Assembly (NCBI RefSeq): GCF_032854445.1
Contig: NC_088298.1
Location: 3,222,160-3,286,159, forward strand
Direction: 5' to 3'
Source: Liolophura sinensis
Taxonomy: Eukaryota > Mollusca > Polyplacophora > Chitonida > Chitonidae
Length of the DNA: 64,000 nt
Shown here: positions 47,640 to 60,100 of the stretch, piece by piece
Position numbering within the stretch: the stretch's first letter is position 1
Layout of the letters: every line of letters begins with the position of its first letter
Made by a program: the position numbers and the translations under genes
Notes under the pieces: model-generated
Database searches by the model: none
Seen by the model: the letters and a program-made list of their open reading frames with translations, nothing else
Told to the model about the DNA's origin: nothing

Positions 47640-47815
47640 AAACAGCGCATGTGCACTCACAGGCTTAGTCGTTTGGAGAGTTATTTTCACTGCTGTCGAT
47701 CGGCGGAAGACTCGTAAGGTCGCAGGTTCGAATCCAGCTGTCAGCCAGGAAGTTTGACAAGTACTTGCCGAAGGACGATGGTTTATTCCGGACACTCCGG
47801 TTCCCACCACCTAAA
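47640..47815 (+). mobile_element. tRNA-derived SINE-like element
   Basis: A good B box (GCAGGTTCGAATCCAGC near 47722) with an A-box-like region upstream and a body (AGCCAGGAAGTTTGACAAGT, CCGGTTCCCACCACC). The minus-strand frame reading AGFEPATLRV is the usual by-product of such heads. Confidence 0.6.
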
Positions 47816-48115
47816 TACTATTAAAGAGGCACAGCATAGAGAGTAAATCCAGAGCAGCGACGACAATGTGATAGTTGGCAAATGGCCACACGTAACCGGT
47901 GAAATAAGGCCTCTTATCCCTTTACCTCAGTTAGGATTTTATTCCAACAGTTCATGTAAATGCATAAATAGTAGCAATTTACACGCCCCTTAGCACTATA
48001 ACTTAAGCAGAATTTGGTAAAAAAAATTCAGTGATGATAATTGGGATGTTTCAGACGTCACAGGTCTAGAATTATTCACAATCCTGCGTTGTCATCACAT
48101 TTTATATACAATAAA
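47815..48115 (-). repeat. Dispersed non-coding repeat, copy 3
   Basis: In reverse it holds ATGTGATGACAACGCAGGAT, TTCTAGACCTGTGACGTCTG, TAAGAGGCCTTATTTCACCG and CTCTATGCTGTGCC, shared with the copies at 33.9 and 40.3 kb. Confidence 0.75.
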
Positions 48116-48662
48116 GACATGGCCAGTGTCGTATAAGCGAAAACACCAACCAAGTAAATAAATGAATTCATTAAGAGCGCCAGTTTATGGACAGCTGTGC
48201 GAGGCCGTATTTATCAGGCACTATGTAACCGGTACTGTTTAAGGAATCAGCGAATAATGCAGAATCAGTGACAGACAGCGCTGCAAGAATGCTGGCCATG
48301 TAGAAATTGTGGTGAAGAGTAGTTTACCAAACTAATCGATATCAATGTTTTTTTTTATTTGTTTCTTGGTGGGGGTGGGGGGGGGGAGCTGGATTATATT
48401 CTTTAACAAAAGGGACATTCATTAAAATGGACGTGTCTCTAATTTTACACATCATAATTTCAGTTTCTCAACATTTCTGTGAGGAACGTTGACCGATATC
48501 ATAAATTATAGTTTTTATACATTATATGTATGGGTTACCAAATGTTCCACATTGTATATTTTTAAGAAATCGAATTTTAACTTAGGTTTTGTTCTTTTAG
48601 CAGGATTCAAGGATACCCATGTATTTTAATTTGATGCTATCATTTACGCAAAGTAAACATTT

Positions 48663-48770
48663 CACTGCCTCCTGTTTCAAACATGATCCACCATATGGCT
48701 GAAATATTGCCGACGTCAAGCATGGTGCCACGAAGTGGCGTGAAGTCATATTCATTCAATTATTCTCAAA
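48663..48770 (+). mobile_element. SINE-like family D 3' fragment
   Basis: CCACCATATGGCTGAAATAT TGCC and GTGGCGTGAAGTCATATTCA TTCAATTATTC, matching the tail of the 33.1-kb copy. Confidence 0.65.
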
Positions 48771-48862
48771 AATTTATAATGTGAATACCTTGTTTGTTTG
48801 TTTGTTCATTTATTTATTCATTAATATATGTTTTGATTTATTTGGATATTACGTACTCAAAG

Positions 48863-49243
48863 ATGTTTAACATCAATGACAATCGTGAGGTGGACAATGT
48901 TGCAGTAAAACGCCGTTGCACAAAGCGCCGTGAAAAACCACCGACCTTTGTCAAGTGTTTGACAAACCATTTGGCGTTAAACAACGATCGAACCAACAGA
49001 GAGACAAAGCTCGTCTCGTCCTTGATGGAATTGTCGTGTGAAACGAGAGTAACGCCTGAAGTAACTGAGTCAACCCGGACCCATGTAAGTTAGCACATAT
49101 AGGAAATTTCATTCCATATTTGTCTTTTCTCTCTGCAGAATATGTCTTGTTTCAAACTGAGAACACAAGATATTCACCTCGAAAAAGCAAGTAATACAAA
49201 AAAACTAACTTATGCACTGAGTGAAATGTGCACTAACGTATAA
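48863..49243 (+). CDS. Possible small two-exon gene, unknown product
   Basis: The ATG at 48863 (A at -3) opens a 74-codon stretch with basic clusters (KRRCTKRREK) and ends at a consensus donor GTAAGT at 49085 in phase 0. A strong acceptor (TTTTCTCTCTGCAG) ends at 49138, and the frame continues from 49139 for 34 codons to TAA at 49241-49243. The protein would have 108 residues with no signal peptide or membrane segment and no family I recognise. The 54-base intron would be very short. Alternatively 48863-49084 is the first coding exon of a longer gene whose next exon I cannot find, or the whole is chance. Transcript evidence is lacking. Confidence 0.25.
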
Positions 49244-49758
49244 TATAAAGCATCATTGATTTGTATACATGCTCAAACCCCCAAGTTGACAACCCAGAAA
49301 AAATATCTAACTGGATGACTAAATAATTATCAATTTTTCCCCGGTCGTGAATAGGCCCCTATCCATTAAAGTAAACACAACAAAATGATCAAAAGAGATT
49401 TGATACATGTTTACACATTCGTCAGACAAAGAGATACGGTGTAAGTTGAGGCATGTGCGTACATCTATGAATGTTAACGGAAACAATGGACCTGTATATG
49501 CTATTCTTATCTCTGTGTTTTGAATCGAACTGAATCAATAATTGTCATCTCACAAAGAGTGTCTGTACTCTCCTGCATATATAGTTGCTTTCACCATAGA
49601 AGCCAGCGACCTGTACCATCAATAACCACCAACATACCCCACCCCACCCCCTGCAAGGAGTATGAAAACGTCATGGGATTGTCTCATGAATGACAAGCGG
49701 AACCATGTATGACTCCCCATCCAAAGTCCCCCCCCCCCTACACCTAGCTTCAAGAGGT

Positions 49759-50129
49759 TTTTTACCGGCTCCATTAGCACAGTTGGTAGAGCGTCCGCTT
49801 CTGATGCGGTAGATCCAAGGTCAAACCTGGGTCGAGTCACACCTAAGACTTTAAAAGAGGAAGTTCCAGCTTCCTCGCTTGGCGTTCAGCATGAAGGGCA
49901 TAGTGCAACGACTGGTTGACCCGTATCAGTATAATGGCTCCGGTGAGGCGGCTTACTTGCCTTCGGTAAGTCGTCTCAGTGAAGCAGCACTAGTCAAAAC
50001 AGCAGTGGAAATCCGTCCTGCAACAAGTAGGCACATTACACGTACATGCACGCTAAGGACTCCTTCGTCGTCATATGACTGCAAAAATTGTAAAGTACTA
50101 CGTTAAACCCGAAGCACTAACTCACTCAC
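49759..50129 (+). mobile_element. SINE family B, full length, with target duplication
   Basis: Head CCGGCTCCATTAGCACAGTT, GCGTCCGCTTCTGATGCGG, body and CTCACTCACTC end. TCAAGAGGT flanks both sides (49750-49758 and 50130-50138). Confidence 0.92.
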
Positions 50130-50950
50130 TCAAGAGGTATTTACACCGTATTCAAACAGAACAGATTCTCTGTTTTCCTAAAGTGAACATAAAGTCAACT
50201 ACTAAAGCTGAATTAATTAATAAAGTAGTATTCCAGACATGCTATTAGAATATTTTTAAAATATTCATCAACAAAGAAAATAGCAAACAATCGTCAGCAC
50301 CTAGCCACTCTTTTTGGTGACGTCATTATGACACGTTATAGTTATCCAGAGAGACGTCATAAATCTAGGAGCAATGTGACAGTGAGAAAATACAAACAAA
50401 AACACATGATACCCAACTAAAGAGTATCAGCTCTGTTTCGTGTTCAAAGGGCCGATATTTCGTTTAGTTTGGCGCGCGGCCAGGGCGATGCTGGTGGACA
50501 CCGACTTCAGGGAATTTACTGAACATAGCAGGACCTTCTGAATAATGCAAAGTCAGTTTTTAAAAACTTTTCTTCAAGCAATGACTCTCCCGGGGCGGTT
50601 TTATTGCCAGTTCACCCTGACAAGTTTCTGCACTATGAGCCCAATATGTACGCATTGTGACACGGACAGCCGTTGTCAGTTCCCTGTTCATAAATGTGCG
50701 GTTCAAAATGCATCAATTTAACACTTAAACTAACCGCAAAATCCAGTTTATTCCATCGATATTTGTCTATCCACTATTGGAAACCACCCTGATGATGGAG
50801 AGCATGGCAGTCAATCGCCACGTGACGCTTTCAGCCCTGGTAACTGACCAAGTTTATAAGGGCCTCTACAGCATGGCTATCAGTACCCGGAGTGCCATAC
50901 CCCCAATGCTGGACTTCATCTTCTCATCTGTGTCCTATATGATTTTCTCT
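50130..50950. other. Intergenic stretch between two SINE B copies; no gene seen
   Basis: Short chance frames only; a 61-codon frame at 50777 has no domain. Confidence 0.4.
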
Positions 50951-50964
50951 ATGTTTATATAGTG

Positions 50965-51303
50965 AGTGAGTGAATGTTTGGGGTTTTACGTCGTACTCAA
51001 CAATTTTTCAGTCATATGACGACGAAGGAATCTTTAGTGTGCATGTACGTGTAATGTGCCTCCTTGCTGCAGGACGGATTTCCACCGCTCTTTTATTTAG
51101 TGCTGCTTCACTGAGAAGGCAAGTAAGCCGCCCCTCCCGAGCCATTATCCTGATACGGGTCAACCAGTCGTTGCACCCTTCATGCTGAACGCCAAGCTAC
51201 AACTTCCTCTTTTAAAGTCTTAGGTGTGACTCGATCAAGGATTGATCCTGGATCTACCGGTCCCGAAGCGGACGCTCTACCAACTGTGCTATCCGGGCCG
51301 GTG
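50965..51303 (-). mobile_element. SINE family B, full length, minus strand, with 13-bp target duplication
   Basis: Runs in reverse from AGTGAGTGAATGTTTGGGGT to CTATCCGGGCCGG. TGTTTATATAGTG lies on both sides (50952-50964 and 51304-51316). It is close in sequence to the 28.5- and 38.6-kb copies, so recent. Confidence 0.94.
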
Positions 51304-51474
51304 TGTTTATATAGTGGCAGACTTTAAAGTAAAAACTTCTGGACTATACGACACTCACTATCAATCAGATAACTCTTAATATAAGCCGAGTCGGCATTTC
51401 AGGAATATTGCGAGTTCACGCAAGTCTAGGCAACAGGGTGGGTGCTCTCGTAAACTAACACCGATAAAAATCGC

Positions 51475-51570
51475 CTTTTTATTTATTTATTTATTTATTT
51501 GGTTAGTGTTTTACGCCGTACTCAAGAATATTTCACTTATACGACGGCGGCCAGCATTTTGGTGGGAGGA
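51475..51570 (-). mobile_element. SINE family A, 3' fragment
   Basis: (ATTT)n, then GGTTAGTGTTTTACGCCGTA, CTCAAGAATATTTCACTTAT and ACGGCGGCCAGCATTTTGGT. It lies 270 bases downstream of the GPCR stop codon. Confidence 0.88.
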
Positions 51571-51843
51571 AATGTATGTTCAATGGAGCAAATACCGTAG
51601 AATCTCGTCTGTTAACTACCTTAGTTTGCGAGAGCCCCCCCCATCCTCTCTTGTCCATATCTCCGTAAATTCGTTTGACCCCTGAAATGCCGACTCGGCT
51701 TATTCAAACAGTCATAGTAACAAAACCTCGATATTACAATACAGTATAAAGAATAAAACCACGATCTTTGGCCAGTTCTTCACAACACTGTGCTGTAATT
51801 TGAGCTGTAACATTGCAAGTGTATCAACTTAAACCTAAGGACA

Positions 51844-53063
51844 TTAGGTGGTTATAATCTGGCGTCTGGCGCGATGAGTAGGGGTAGGTGGTTGGAGTCG
51901 TACGATTGGTTTAGTCAGTGGTCTCACCGTAAGCTGAGGGACTGTTCCATTGGCTTGTGAAATCACGTGACTACGACTTGCACGTGTGCAATCATAGGTG
52001 CTGGGGATACCGGTCACGTGAGTTTGTCTCTCCACATGTCCAGGACCTACACGGTTGTCCGTCTTGCAACAGATTTTGTGACCACAAATCATGTCTAAGA
52101 ACTTTTCCTTGAATTTTTTGTTAAGCGCAGTTATGATTAACGGGTTAATGGCCGAACTTGCATAGGAGAGCAAACTGGAGGTCACTAAAAGCTGGGCCGG
52201 CGCAGAAGATATTCCTCGTAGCTGTAATGCGGCCAAATGGTGTATGGCGTCCACAAGACAACATAACTAACAACAATAAAAAACAAAGCTCGCATAGCTT
52301 TCATAGTGCTTCTCTTGTAGTTAACGATAGATGGCGTTCCACTCAATGGCATGGTGAACGGAAGTGGAAGTGCGGTGAATATCCGATGGTGACTCTTTGC
52401 CGATTTAAAAATCAACAGCAACGTCACACAAATAACAACACAGGGTAGTAAAACACACGCCACAAACTTTGTGTAAAAAAATGCACTGTGACTCTCCAGT
52501 GATAACGAACATGTGGACATGTATTTGTCGTATGCGTAGGTACCTAGACGAAACATTGGCATAACCGCGAAAGCGAGGCTCTGCACCCAAATGACCACCA
52601 ACATGGCGCCAGTTGACATCGGACCCATGACGTTGTTGTATTTCAGCGGTCTTGAGACGGCTACGTACCGATCAATGGCGACTCCTGCCATGCTGAGAAT
52701 AGTCACTGAGCTTCCTACTGAGTTAATCACGCCTGTTACTTGACAGAATACCGCGGAAAAAATCCACTGTTGATGCACACGACTGGCAACGGCGACCGGC
52801 ATCACGCATGCGCCGACCAAGAGGTCACTCGAGGTCATTGACATGATGAAACAGTTTGTGCTGGTGTGGAGAGCCTTGGTACGAGCAATGATATATATCA
52901 ATGACGAGTTGAAGAACAGTGTCGCACCGCAGATAACAATCAAAATGGCCGCGAATATCTGGCTTACTGGGTTGTCAAGCTCGTCAGTGTGGCTCCATGT
53001 CGGGACAGTAGAATTTTCTTCATGCAGACCCCATTCAAAGAGGGCCGTGGAATTATTAGTCAT
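51844..53063 (-). CDS. Rhodopsin-class (class A) GPCR, frame broken between TM6 and TM7
   Basis: The ATG at 53063 follows an in-frame TAA and starts 277 codons running through TM1-TM6: N-glycosylation sequons at the N-terminus, N52 (1.50), D80 (2.50), W100, C107 (3.25) paired with C185 in the second extracellular loop, DRY 131-133, W159 (4.50), P207 (5.50) and WTPY 271-274. Continuing the same frame gives a short nonsense tail ending at 52185. Shifting one base near 52232 (GG then CC) restores ECL3, TM7 with SSAINPLII, helix 8 NKKFKEKF, a CC pair and a basic tail to a stop at 51844, about 406 residues in all. Residue 3.32 is Asn, not the Asp of amine receptors, and NPxxY is NPLII. The ligand is unknown; it looks like an orphan, loosely amine/GPR161-like. 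The break may be a sequencing error or a real inactivating deletion. Confidence 0.85.
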
Positions 53064-54680
53064 GTCTTAAGAGGCGCATTATTTTGCAGACAAAAGTTCA
53101 AAATCTCGAAGAAAGCGTCACTCAAAATCAGAACACAATGTAGTGAGAATTCACCAGTTAACCTGGTCAAACGATTAGTCTTTCTTAGTAGTATACTGTT
53201 AGAACCGTTCATGTACGCTGGGGTTTGCTCCGTTGGAAAGCCTTGGCCTACCATGAAGTCTCGCAGACCTGGCAGATGACACTGTTTATAGGACTCAAGC
53301 AGTTTTGGATGACAAAAACACACAGCTCTACTCCGAGTCTTCTGTATTAAGCAGCTTGATTTGCTCCTTGCCAAATGGAAGGCTGGCAAACTCAAGGAAA
53401 ACTAATCCTTTACCCGGTTCGAATTCCACCGATGAGGTTTTTCAATTAAAGGTACGACCCGCTTGTTTTAGACAAATCAATGAATGTTTGGCCAGACGAT
53501 ACCTGCAGTCCAGCGCACACTTACAGTACAATAATTCCGTCTTCATCAGTTTGTCACTGCGGAAATACCTGTAGGTCGAACAGAGGATATCATCACAAGC
53601 TTTAATACCTGCGATTAATCTGATGAAATATTTAATCCGCCGTCAAAATGAATAGCTTGAAGCCACAGGTAGGACTAATAGAAACTAAGACTCAACGCAC
53701 CTGTTCAAATCGGCATTTCTTCGCCGTGGAACTGTTGTGTTAAAATCACAAGTACGCACGAAGAGTCACACATCCCTTGATTCAATTCCACACTGTCCAC
53801 ATCGACGACTTCTTCTGGAATGAATGGTCCAGTTTAATCAGGACAAACATTATTTTTTGTGACGTGTTATTTTATATTACTCTCACGTCATCAGAATCCT
53901 GTGAAAAAGAGGCCGGCTTATTCCCCAACAACATGCGCTACACTCGGAAGACCTTTCCATTATTACGGCTCAGTATTTCGCCACAGCACTGGCCAGACAT
54001 AGCCACAAAGGCAGATTGCCAGTAATCAATATATTGTACGGTAGATAAATATTTGCAAGTTATTGATCAGGCCTTTTTTCTCTCTTTGTAGTAATGGAGA
54101 GTTTCTGACTCGACAAAATTGCTCTCGACTTGATTTCTGCGAGCCATTGATTGATATCTGTAATTATTTTCAGCAGTAGCGGTCATGAGTTTTTGCTTTC
54201 ATCGTTCATGCTGACAAAACGCATTATCCAGCATTTTTGGACCCCGAACAAATCTGAACACGCGCTATAAACAGTGACTTCAAATAGTCCACTTAAAATA
54301 CCAATGCATGAACTGTGTCCAAAAGATAGGTTAATTCATGCTTTTTCTCCCTTCTTGGTTGCTGCGAAGTTTCAGCAGTTCTTGCATTATCCGTTCTTCG
54401 TCATACTAGTATTCTGTTAATGCGGACAAGCATCCTAATGGCAGCGCATATTACCGTTGACTATTCGTCATCCTAGGTTTATAAAGGTTCACAGCAATTT
54501 GCAGTTCCACACAGTCACACTTGGTGTTCACCAGACACTTCACAATTATATCATTTTTCAATGACCACCCTATAATTATCTCCGAAAGTACAAGGTGTTT
54601 CCAAATGTCCTAACGATTCTTGGCTCCTGTATGTTTGAGGTGTCATCCTTTGGCAAACATACTAACGCGCCACGCGGGCG
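53064..54680. other. Upstream flank of the GPCR gene; no gene seen
   Basis: Frames of up to 111 codons on either strand lack any recognisable domain or splice structure. The GPCR promoter would lie here, but no core element can be assigned. Confidence 0.4.
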
Positions 54681-54683
54681 AAG

Positions 54684-54750
54684 TAATGAATGAACGCCTG
54701 GGGTTTTACATCATACCTCACAACTCTTCTGTCATATGACAACGACAATG
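54684..54750 (-). mobile_element. SINE family B/C 3'-end fragment
   Basis: Plus-strand GGGGTTTTACATCATACCTC, ACAACTCTTCTGTCATATGA and CAACGAC match the reversed 3' end of these families. Confidence 0.7.
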
Positions 54751-54759
54751 TGGTCGAAA

Positions 54760-56550
54760 TCTTCCTGTTAACAAATACTTTCTATTCTGGACAAACACCT
54801 TTCAAAGTTGGGTTAATGCATCCCTGTGCATGTAAACCTCACCCCACCTAACACATAAAACGAAATCTTGCACGCAACAGTAAATCCAGATGGCAAATGG
54901 TTTGGATTTTGTTTTCCTTAAACCATTGTCAATGTCTGGTAATTTCCGACAATTCTGTGTTGAGGGTTTTATCGCGTCGAGTTTGGTCAATTTCCATCCT
55001 CAGAATTTTTTCCATGCGATATAGATATCATTAGCCTGAAACAGAAAAAAAAATGACAAGCGTTTCATTATTCTGAATACTTGACTTAACTGGCTCGGAT
55101 TACGGCCGCCAATGAGATACCGGAAGATTTTTTTCTCCCAACAGGTGGCGCTACAGTGAAATAGGTCTCACACATCACCAGTCTTTTGTTGCACGACGTC
55201 AAACACGTTGCGTGCTTGGCTCTCATTCATGACGTAAAGCATCACCACGTGGGTATATTTATGCCGTAGTGAGGACATCCTGGTCGTGTGCACTTGGAAC
55301 TGACATCTTTCTTTGCATTTAATAGTTATAGATTATACCATACCGCCTTAACTTTTATAGATGATAAAACATGTATTAGAACTGACAGAAAGCCTTACTT
55401 TGTTGTATTTTTATACAATGATAAACCAGAAGTAAAAGTGCGATAGTATAACGTATACACAAATCCATTTATATTCTTCTTGTAGCTACAATTTGAAGAA
55501 AGGAAGCAAATATGTAAGGAAATGATAGACTCTGTTCTACGAATATTTATAATATTGATGTCCCATTGTCAGCGTCGAAATAGCAGGATGATGTTACATA
55601 TAATCCTCACCCCCCCCCCTCCCGCCCATATAATAAATAACAAATAAATGGTACACTCCATAACAATTATAAACCGACATAAATTCTGATCGGAGTTAAT
55701 GAGCCTAGAATATAAGAATACACCTAGGCCTATTTGTTCAGAAGTGTATTATGACTTAAGCCCGGTATTAACCATAGCACAGACTAAAGTGTCATTTACT
55801 GTGTATTAGGATGATACTGGTATTAAGGATTAATCCTGATTTAACATTAATACACATTTGAACAACTGGCCCCTGGATTTCTCCTTGGCAAATTTGGTAA
55901 ATGACGGCGCGTATATATGAATGTATGTTATGTTATAGGATGTTTTCTATGATTTTTTTTTCTCGTCGTAAGCGGACCGTAACTTCCAGTACTTCAGTGA
56001 ATCATCCCACGCGTCATTAAAACTACATCCTTCACGAGCAATTCCTTACGTGAAAACACGTTTTCATGCATTCATTTGCGAGATGGCCTCTCAGAATGAG
56101 CTCGAAGGCGCGTGTTTCCTTATACATGTGTGACCCACTGTTGAGACATACGTAGACTACATAAACGCCTTTACTGTTATCGTTTCCTGCTAGTTAATTA
56201 GCGCAGAGTAACGAAGTTAATGACAGTACGCGGTGCCAAGTCAGGGGATAATTGGTTGTAACCATGGAATCATACAGTTGCTTTAGACCACTGGTTACCG
56301 CCTCCTATTCTAGCCCAACGGGATGTAATTCGTGTACCCAGATCATGCGCAGACGACAGTTTAGTTGGCAGGCGGTCACATGAAACCGGTGAAATCCGGC
56401 TTCTTGTCACTTAACTTATTTATTGAATTAGGCACTCGTATCCAGCAACCCTTATAGGTCACGTATACTTTACACCTACCATGTTTATATAAAGTAGCAA
56501 GAATGGAACTCCTAGGGCAATATCTAGAAAGTTTTGAAAAATAAAGTTTC
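54760..56550. other. Intergenic stretch; nothing recognised
   Basis: AT-rich with a poly-C tract at about 55608-55622 and no supported coding frame. Confidence 0.4.
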
Positions 56551-56564
56551 CATTCGTATGGGGG

Positions 56565-57160
56565 GATGGAAAGACAGGAGATCCGTATGCGAGGTACACC
56601 AAATATAGGACATCCGTATGTGAGTTACACCGAAAACAGGAGATCCGTATGCGAGGTACACCAAATATAGGAGATCCGTACGTGAGTTACACCGAAGACA
56701 GGAGATCCGTATGCGAGGTACACCAAATATAGGAGATCCGTATGCGAATTACACTAAAGGTAGGAGATGCGTATGCGAGATACACAAAAGATAGGACATC
56801 GGTATGTGAGTTACACCAAAGACAGAAGATCCGTATGTGAGTTACACCAAAGACAGAAGATCCGTATGTGAGACACCCCAAAGACGGGAGATCCGTATGT
56901 GAGACACACCAAAGACGGGAGATCCGTATGTGAGTTACACCAAAGACGGGAGATCCGTATGTGAGACACACCAAAGACGGGAGATCCGTATGTGAGACAC
57001 ACCAAAGACGGGAGATCCGTATGTGAGACACACCAAAGACGGGAGATCCGTATGTGAGACACACCAAAGACGGGAGATCCGTATGTGAGACACACCAAAG
57101 ACGGGAGATCCGTATGTGAGATACACCAAAAACAGGATATCCGCATGCGAGTTCGACCAA
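56565..57160 (+). repeat. 31-bp minisatellite, about 19 copies
   Basis: Units hold GGGAGATCCGTATGTGAGAC and ACACCAAAGAC. Copies at 56880-57120 are nearly identical, while outer copies are diverged. Since 31 is not a multiple of three, minus-strand frames cycle through three readings (SHIRISRLWC type) up to 157 codons; these are artefacts. Confidence 0.92.
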
Positions 57161-57179
57161 AGATAAGAGATCCTTATGG

Positions 57180-60100
57180 ATATCCTAAATCAAGGGATTC
57201 CATATGGGAATTTTCACAATAGATAAAGAGATAGAAAATACAAACAACATTAGTGATTCCATGGCGTGACGAAAACAAACCCGCGTTAACGTCTATGTCT
57301 GGTGGGTTCCACAGAGTTCTTGTCCTCAAAGACGTAATGAAGCCAGGGAATGTATCAGAATGGTAGAATCCTGTCTCGTAGTCGACGAAAGCTTGATAAG
57401 AGAATATGTAAATGTTTGTGGTTTAAGCTCATGTCACGAATGACATAGATGAATTCACATACCTCTTCCCACACCCCTGGGGTTTCGTAATTGATTTATG
57501 CCAGTGATAACCGCCTATTCATCTAGACACAATCAAAAATGCCAACAAGCCGACGGGAAAAGTTGAAAAATCTGTGAAGCAGACTTGTTCAATGAACCCA
57601 GCGGCAACAAACGATGTCCCTGCTCAATCGACATGCGAGCTAACGTTTCCTTACTAGGAAGTCAGAACCATGCCCGCTTAGCTACGATTGATAACCTATT
57701 AGAATCCACATATGGTAATTTCTATACATGTAAAAATGACCTTCAGAACTTTACATCAGGGATGATGAACGCCAGCACATGATAGAGGAAAATCCAGAAG
57801 TCTTTTTAACCGCGTCAACTGCTACATTCAACAAAATCTGGATTTATGAGGATGATGTTTAATTGATAATTTAACTTGGATTCTACACACAGTTGCCAAT
57901 TCGTCGTGGTTTCTAATGGTCTATACATCTACTCTGATGTCGACGGAGCGAGATGCGAACGTCTTTGGCACCATGCCAACTTTACAGCGGAAGCAATTTT
58001 CCACAAAGGTGCGCGGGTGAAAGATCCACGGAATTTGCGAGGTACGCTTGGCGTACTTGGCACGGTCTGCGTTCACTCGCAGATGTCCACAAGGTACTGT
58101 AATAACACACGACCAGAAAAAAAAATCGATTACAAATCAATACTATAGTTACCTGGGAGTTCGATAATTGGTCAGGTATAAAAACCATAGGTAGACATGT
58201 CCTTTTCTTTCAGGCTTCTATACCTGTGCTACATAGTTATTTCAAGCCCCGGGAGGTCAGGAAACGGTCGTTAAACTACTCCGAATTTCACGTACTCTTA
58301 CAAATGGTGTTGGAATGAAGGCTATTCCTGTCTTAACTGCTTTACACCTGACCAGCGGTCTCCCATTAATTCAGCTGCACGACTATCAATATCCTTCCCG
58401 GCTTTGCAACTTCAAAGAGATCACGGATTCTCGTTTAGCCATGTCGATATGAGAAAGTTTTTATAGACGCTGAGGTCATGTGTTCGAATCCATCTTCCCA
58501 TTGCAATTCTCTATTCCGTAGTTTTTCTTTGCAGCAATACAACGGCAGTCGAGGCTATACATGGATGGATGAAGCCAGGTGAAGCCGTAGGACACCGGAA
58601 GAACCAAAAGTCCCCGAATAAATCACTAAGAGGTATACACATGACCAAACTACATCTCTGCGATTTTTGTACGAATGTATAAGATTAGCCACGATTTCCA
58701 ATTTACACCATTAACCACGATTTTTTTTTAGAAAAAAGCAAAACAAAAACAAAACAAACAAAATGCCCTGAATTCGCTGCTCGTACACCTCTTAAGCTTG
58801 GTATACAATACAGCTTAAGACACGACATACACAGGAGTTCACGGGCAAAGAAAGCACTATTTATCAGATGAAAGAGCCACAGACGAATCCAAAACTTTAA
58901 ATCCACTTTACTAGGTCGAAAAATATTATAAAAAATGAATCAAACTATTTTCCGGGTCAGTATTTAATGGTGTTTCATCTGACATGTACTTCGTGCTAGT
59001 GTGTTCTTTGTCTTAAAGACGCGACTCAAATCAACTGGTCGGAGATGGTCCCAGTCGCTGGTGACCATACGGCTTTGGACTGAACCGACTTATAAGTAAC
59101 AACTGGAAACAACTCCGGGAAATGTTGCAACTATGAAAAGTTGCAATCAAAGCGCAACTGAGATACATATTTTATTATAGACAACTTAAATACTAGCATG
59201 CTACATGGTTTGGATAATGATTTTACTCATTCGCCTAGAATATTTCTTCCGTCTTTCCAACATCACTGCCTATTTCTTCTTTCTTCATGATTTCTGTGTT
59301 ACACATCGTTTTGAGAACTTGGGTTTAAGACAGACATCTTAATCACAGGGTCAGCTAAGACAGCGGTACAATATTGTACAGAACTGACAATTCACACGTG
59401 CAGAAGTGGTAACGGTTTAAAACTGTCACACGCGTTATGCCAATCAATCATGAATACTCAGGAATAATTACGAAGGAGTACAGATCTCAGTACGAAAATC
59501 CACAATTTTCAAGTCCTAACATTGTGTCAGAAACAGTCGCAAAGTTGTGACGGGGCTTCGCTGAACCAGTCAGACCAGGAAACAACCTCATTCGTTACGG
59601 CTTGTTGCCAAGACCACGCTTTGTGCGCATGTGCCAAGGCAATGCCTGCACCTCAGGCCGGAATCCGATCGATTAACTGACTGATTCAATGATTGATTGA
59701 TTAAGGTCCAACGCTATGCGCACTGTAGGCACATCAGGCCCCGGGATGACTTAAGTCAAACTTTCAAATCAAGTTAAAACTCTTATTTCTGATCTGACAA
59801 GGTCGAAATATCGCTTGATAATTGCTTCGTGATCTCGTGGTAAAAATATGCACGACTCATCAATATCTACCTGTCTGACAGGAGAGACCCATAAACCGGA
59901 GATAAAAAGAACAGTCAACACCAAATATATTTCTCATCGCTATAGATTTCTTTAATTCATGACAAAAAATGGCAAAGACGTGAACGGAGGCGCACCGAAA
60001 ACGTTTGGCATTCGTAACATAGTCTAAAGGCCACAGAATGATTAGATGTTAGCCGACTGTGAAGGAATTCGAAGGAGTGCACCCTGAAAGACTACCCATA

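Noticed and set aside
47610-47810. Minus-strand frame with AGFEPATLRV
   Set aside because: Typical read-through of a tRNA-like B box (GGTTCGAATCC) in reverse; not a protein.
56687-57160. Minus-strand 157-codon repeat protein
   Set aside because: The 31-bp unit cycles through three frames; the overlapping 111-codon frame shows the same words in another order, so it is an artefact.
57585-58148. Two Cys-containing frames that might be exons of a secreted protein
   Set aside because: No acceptor/donor pair joins them in phase and no family is recognised; kept only as a note.
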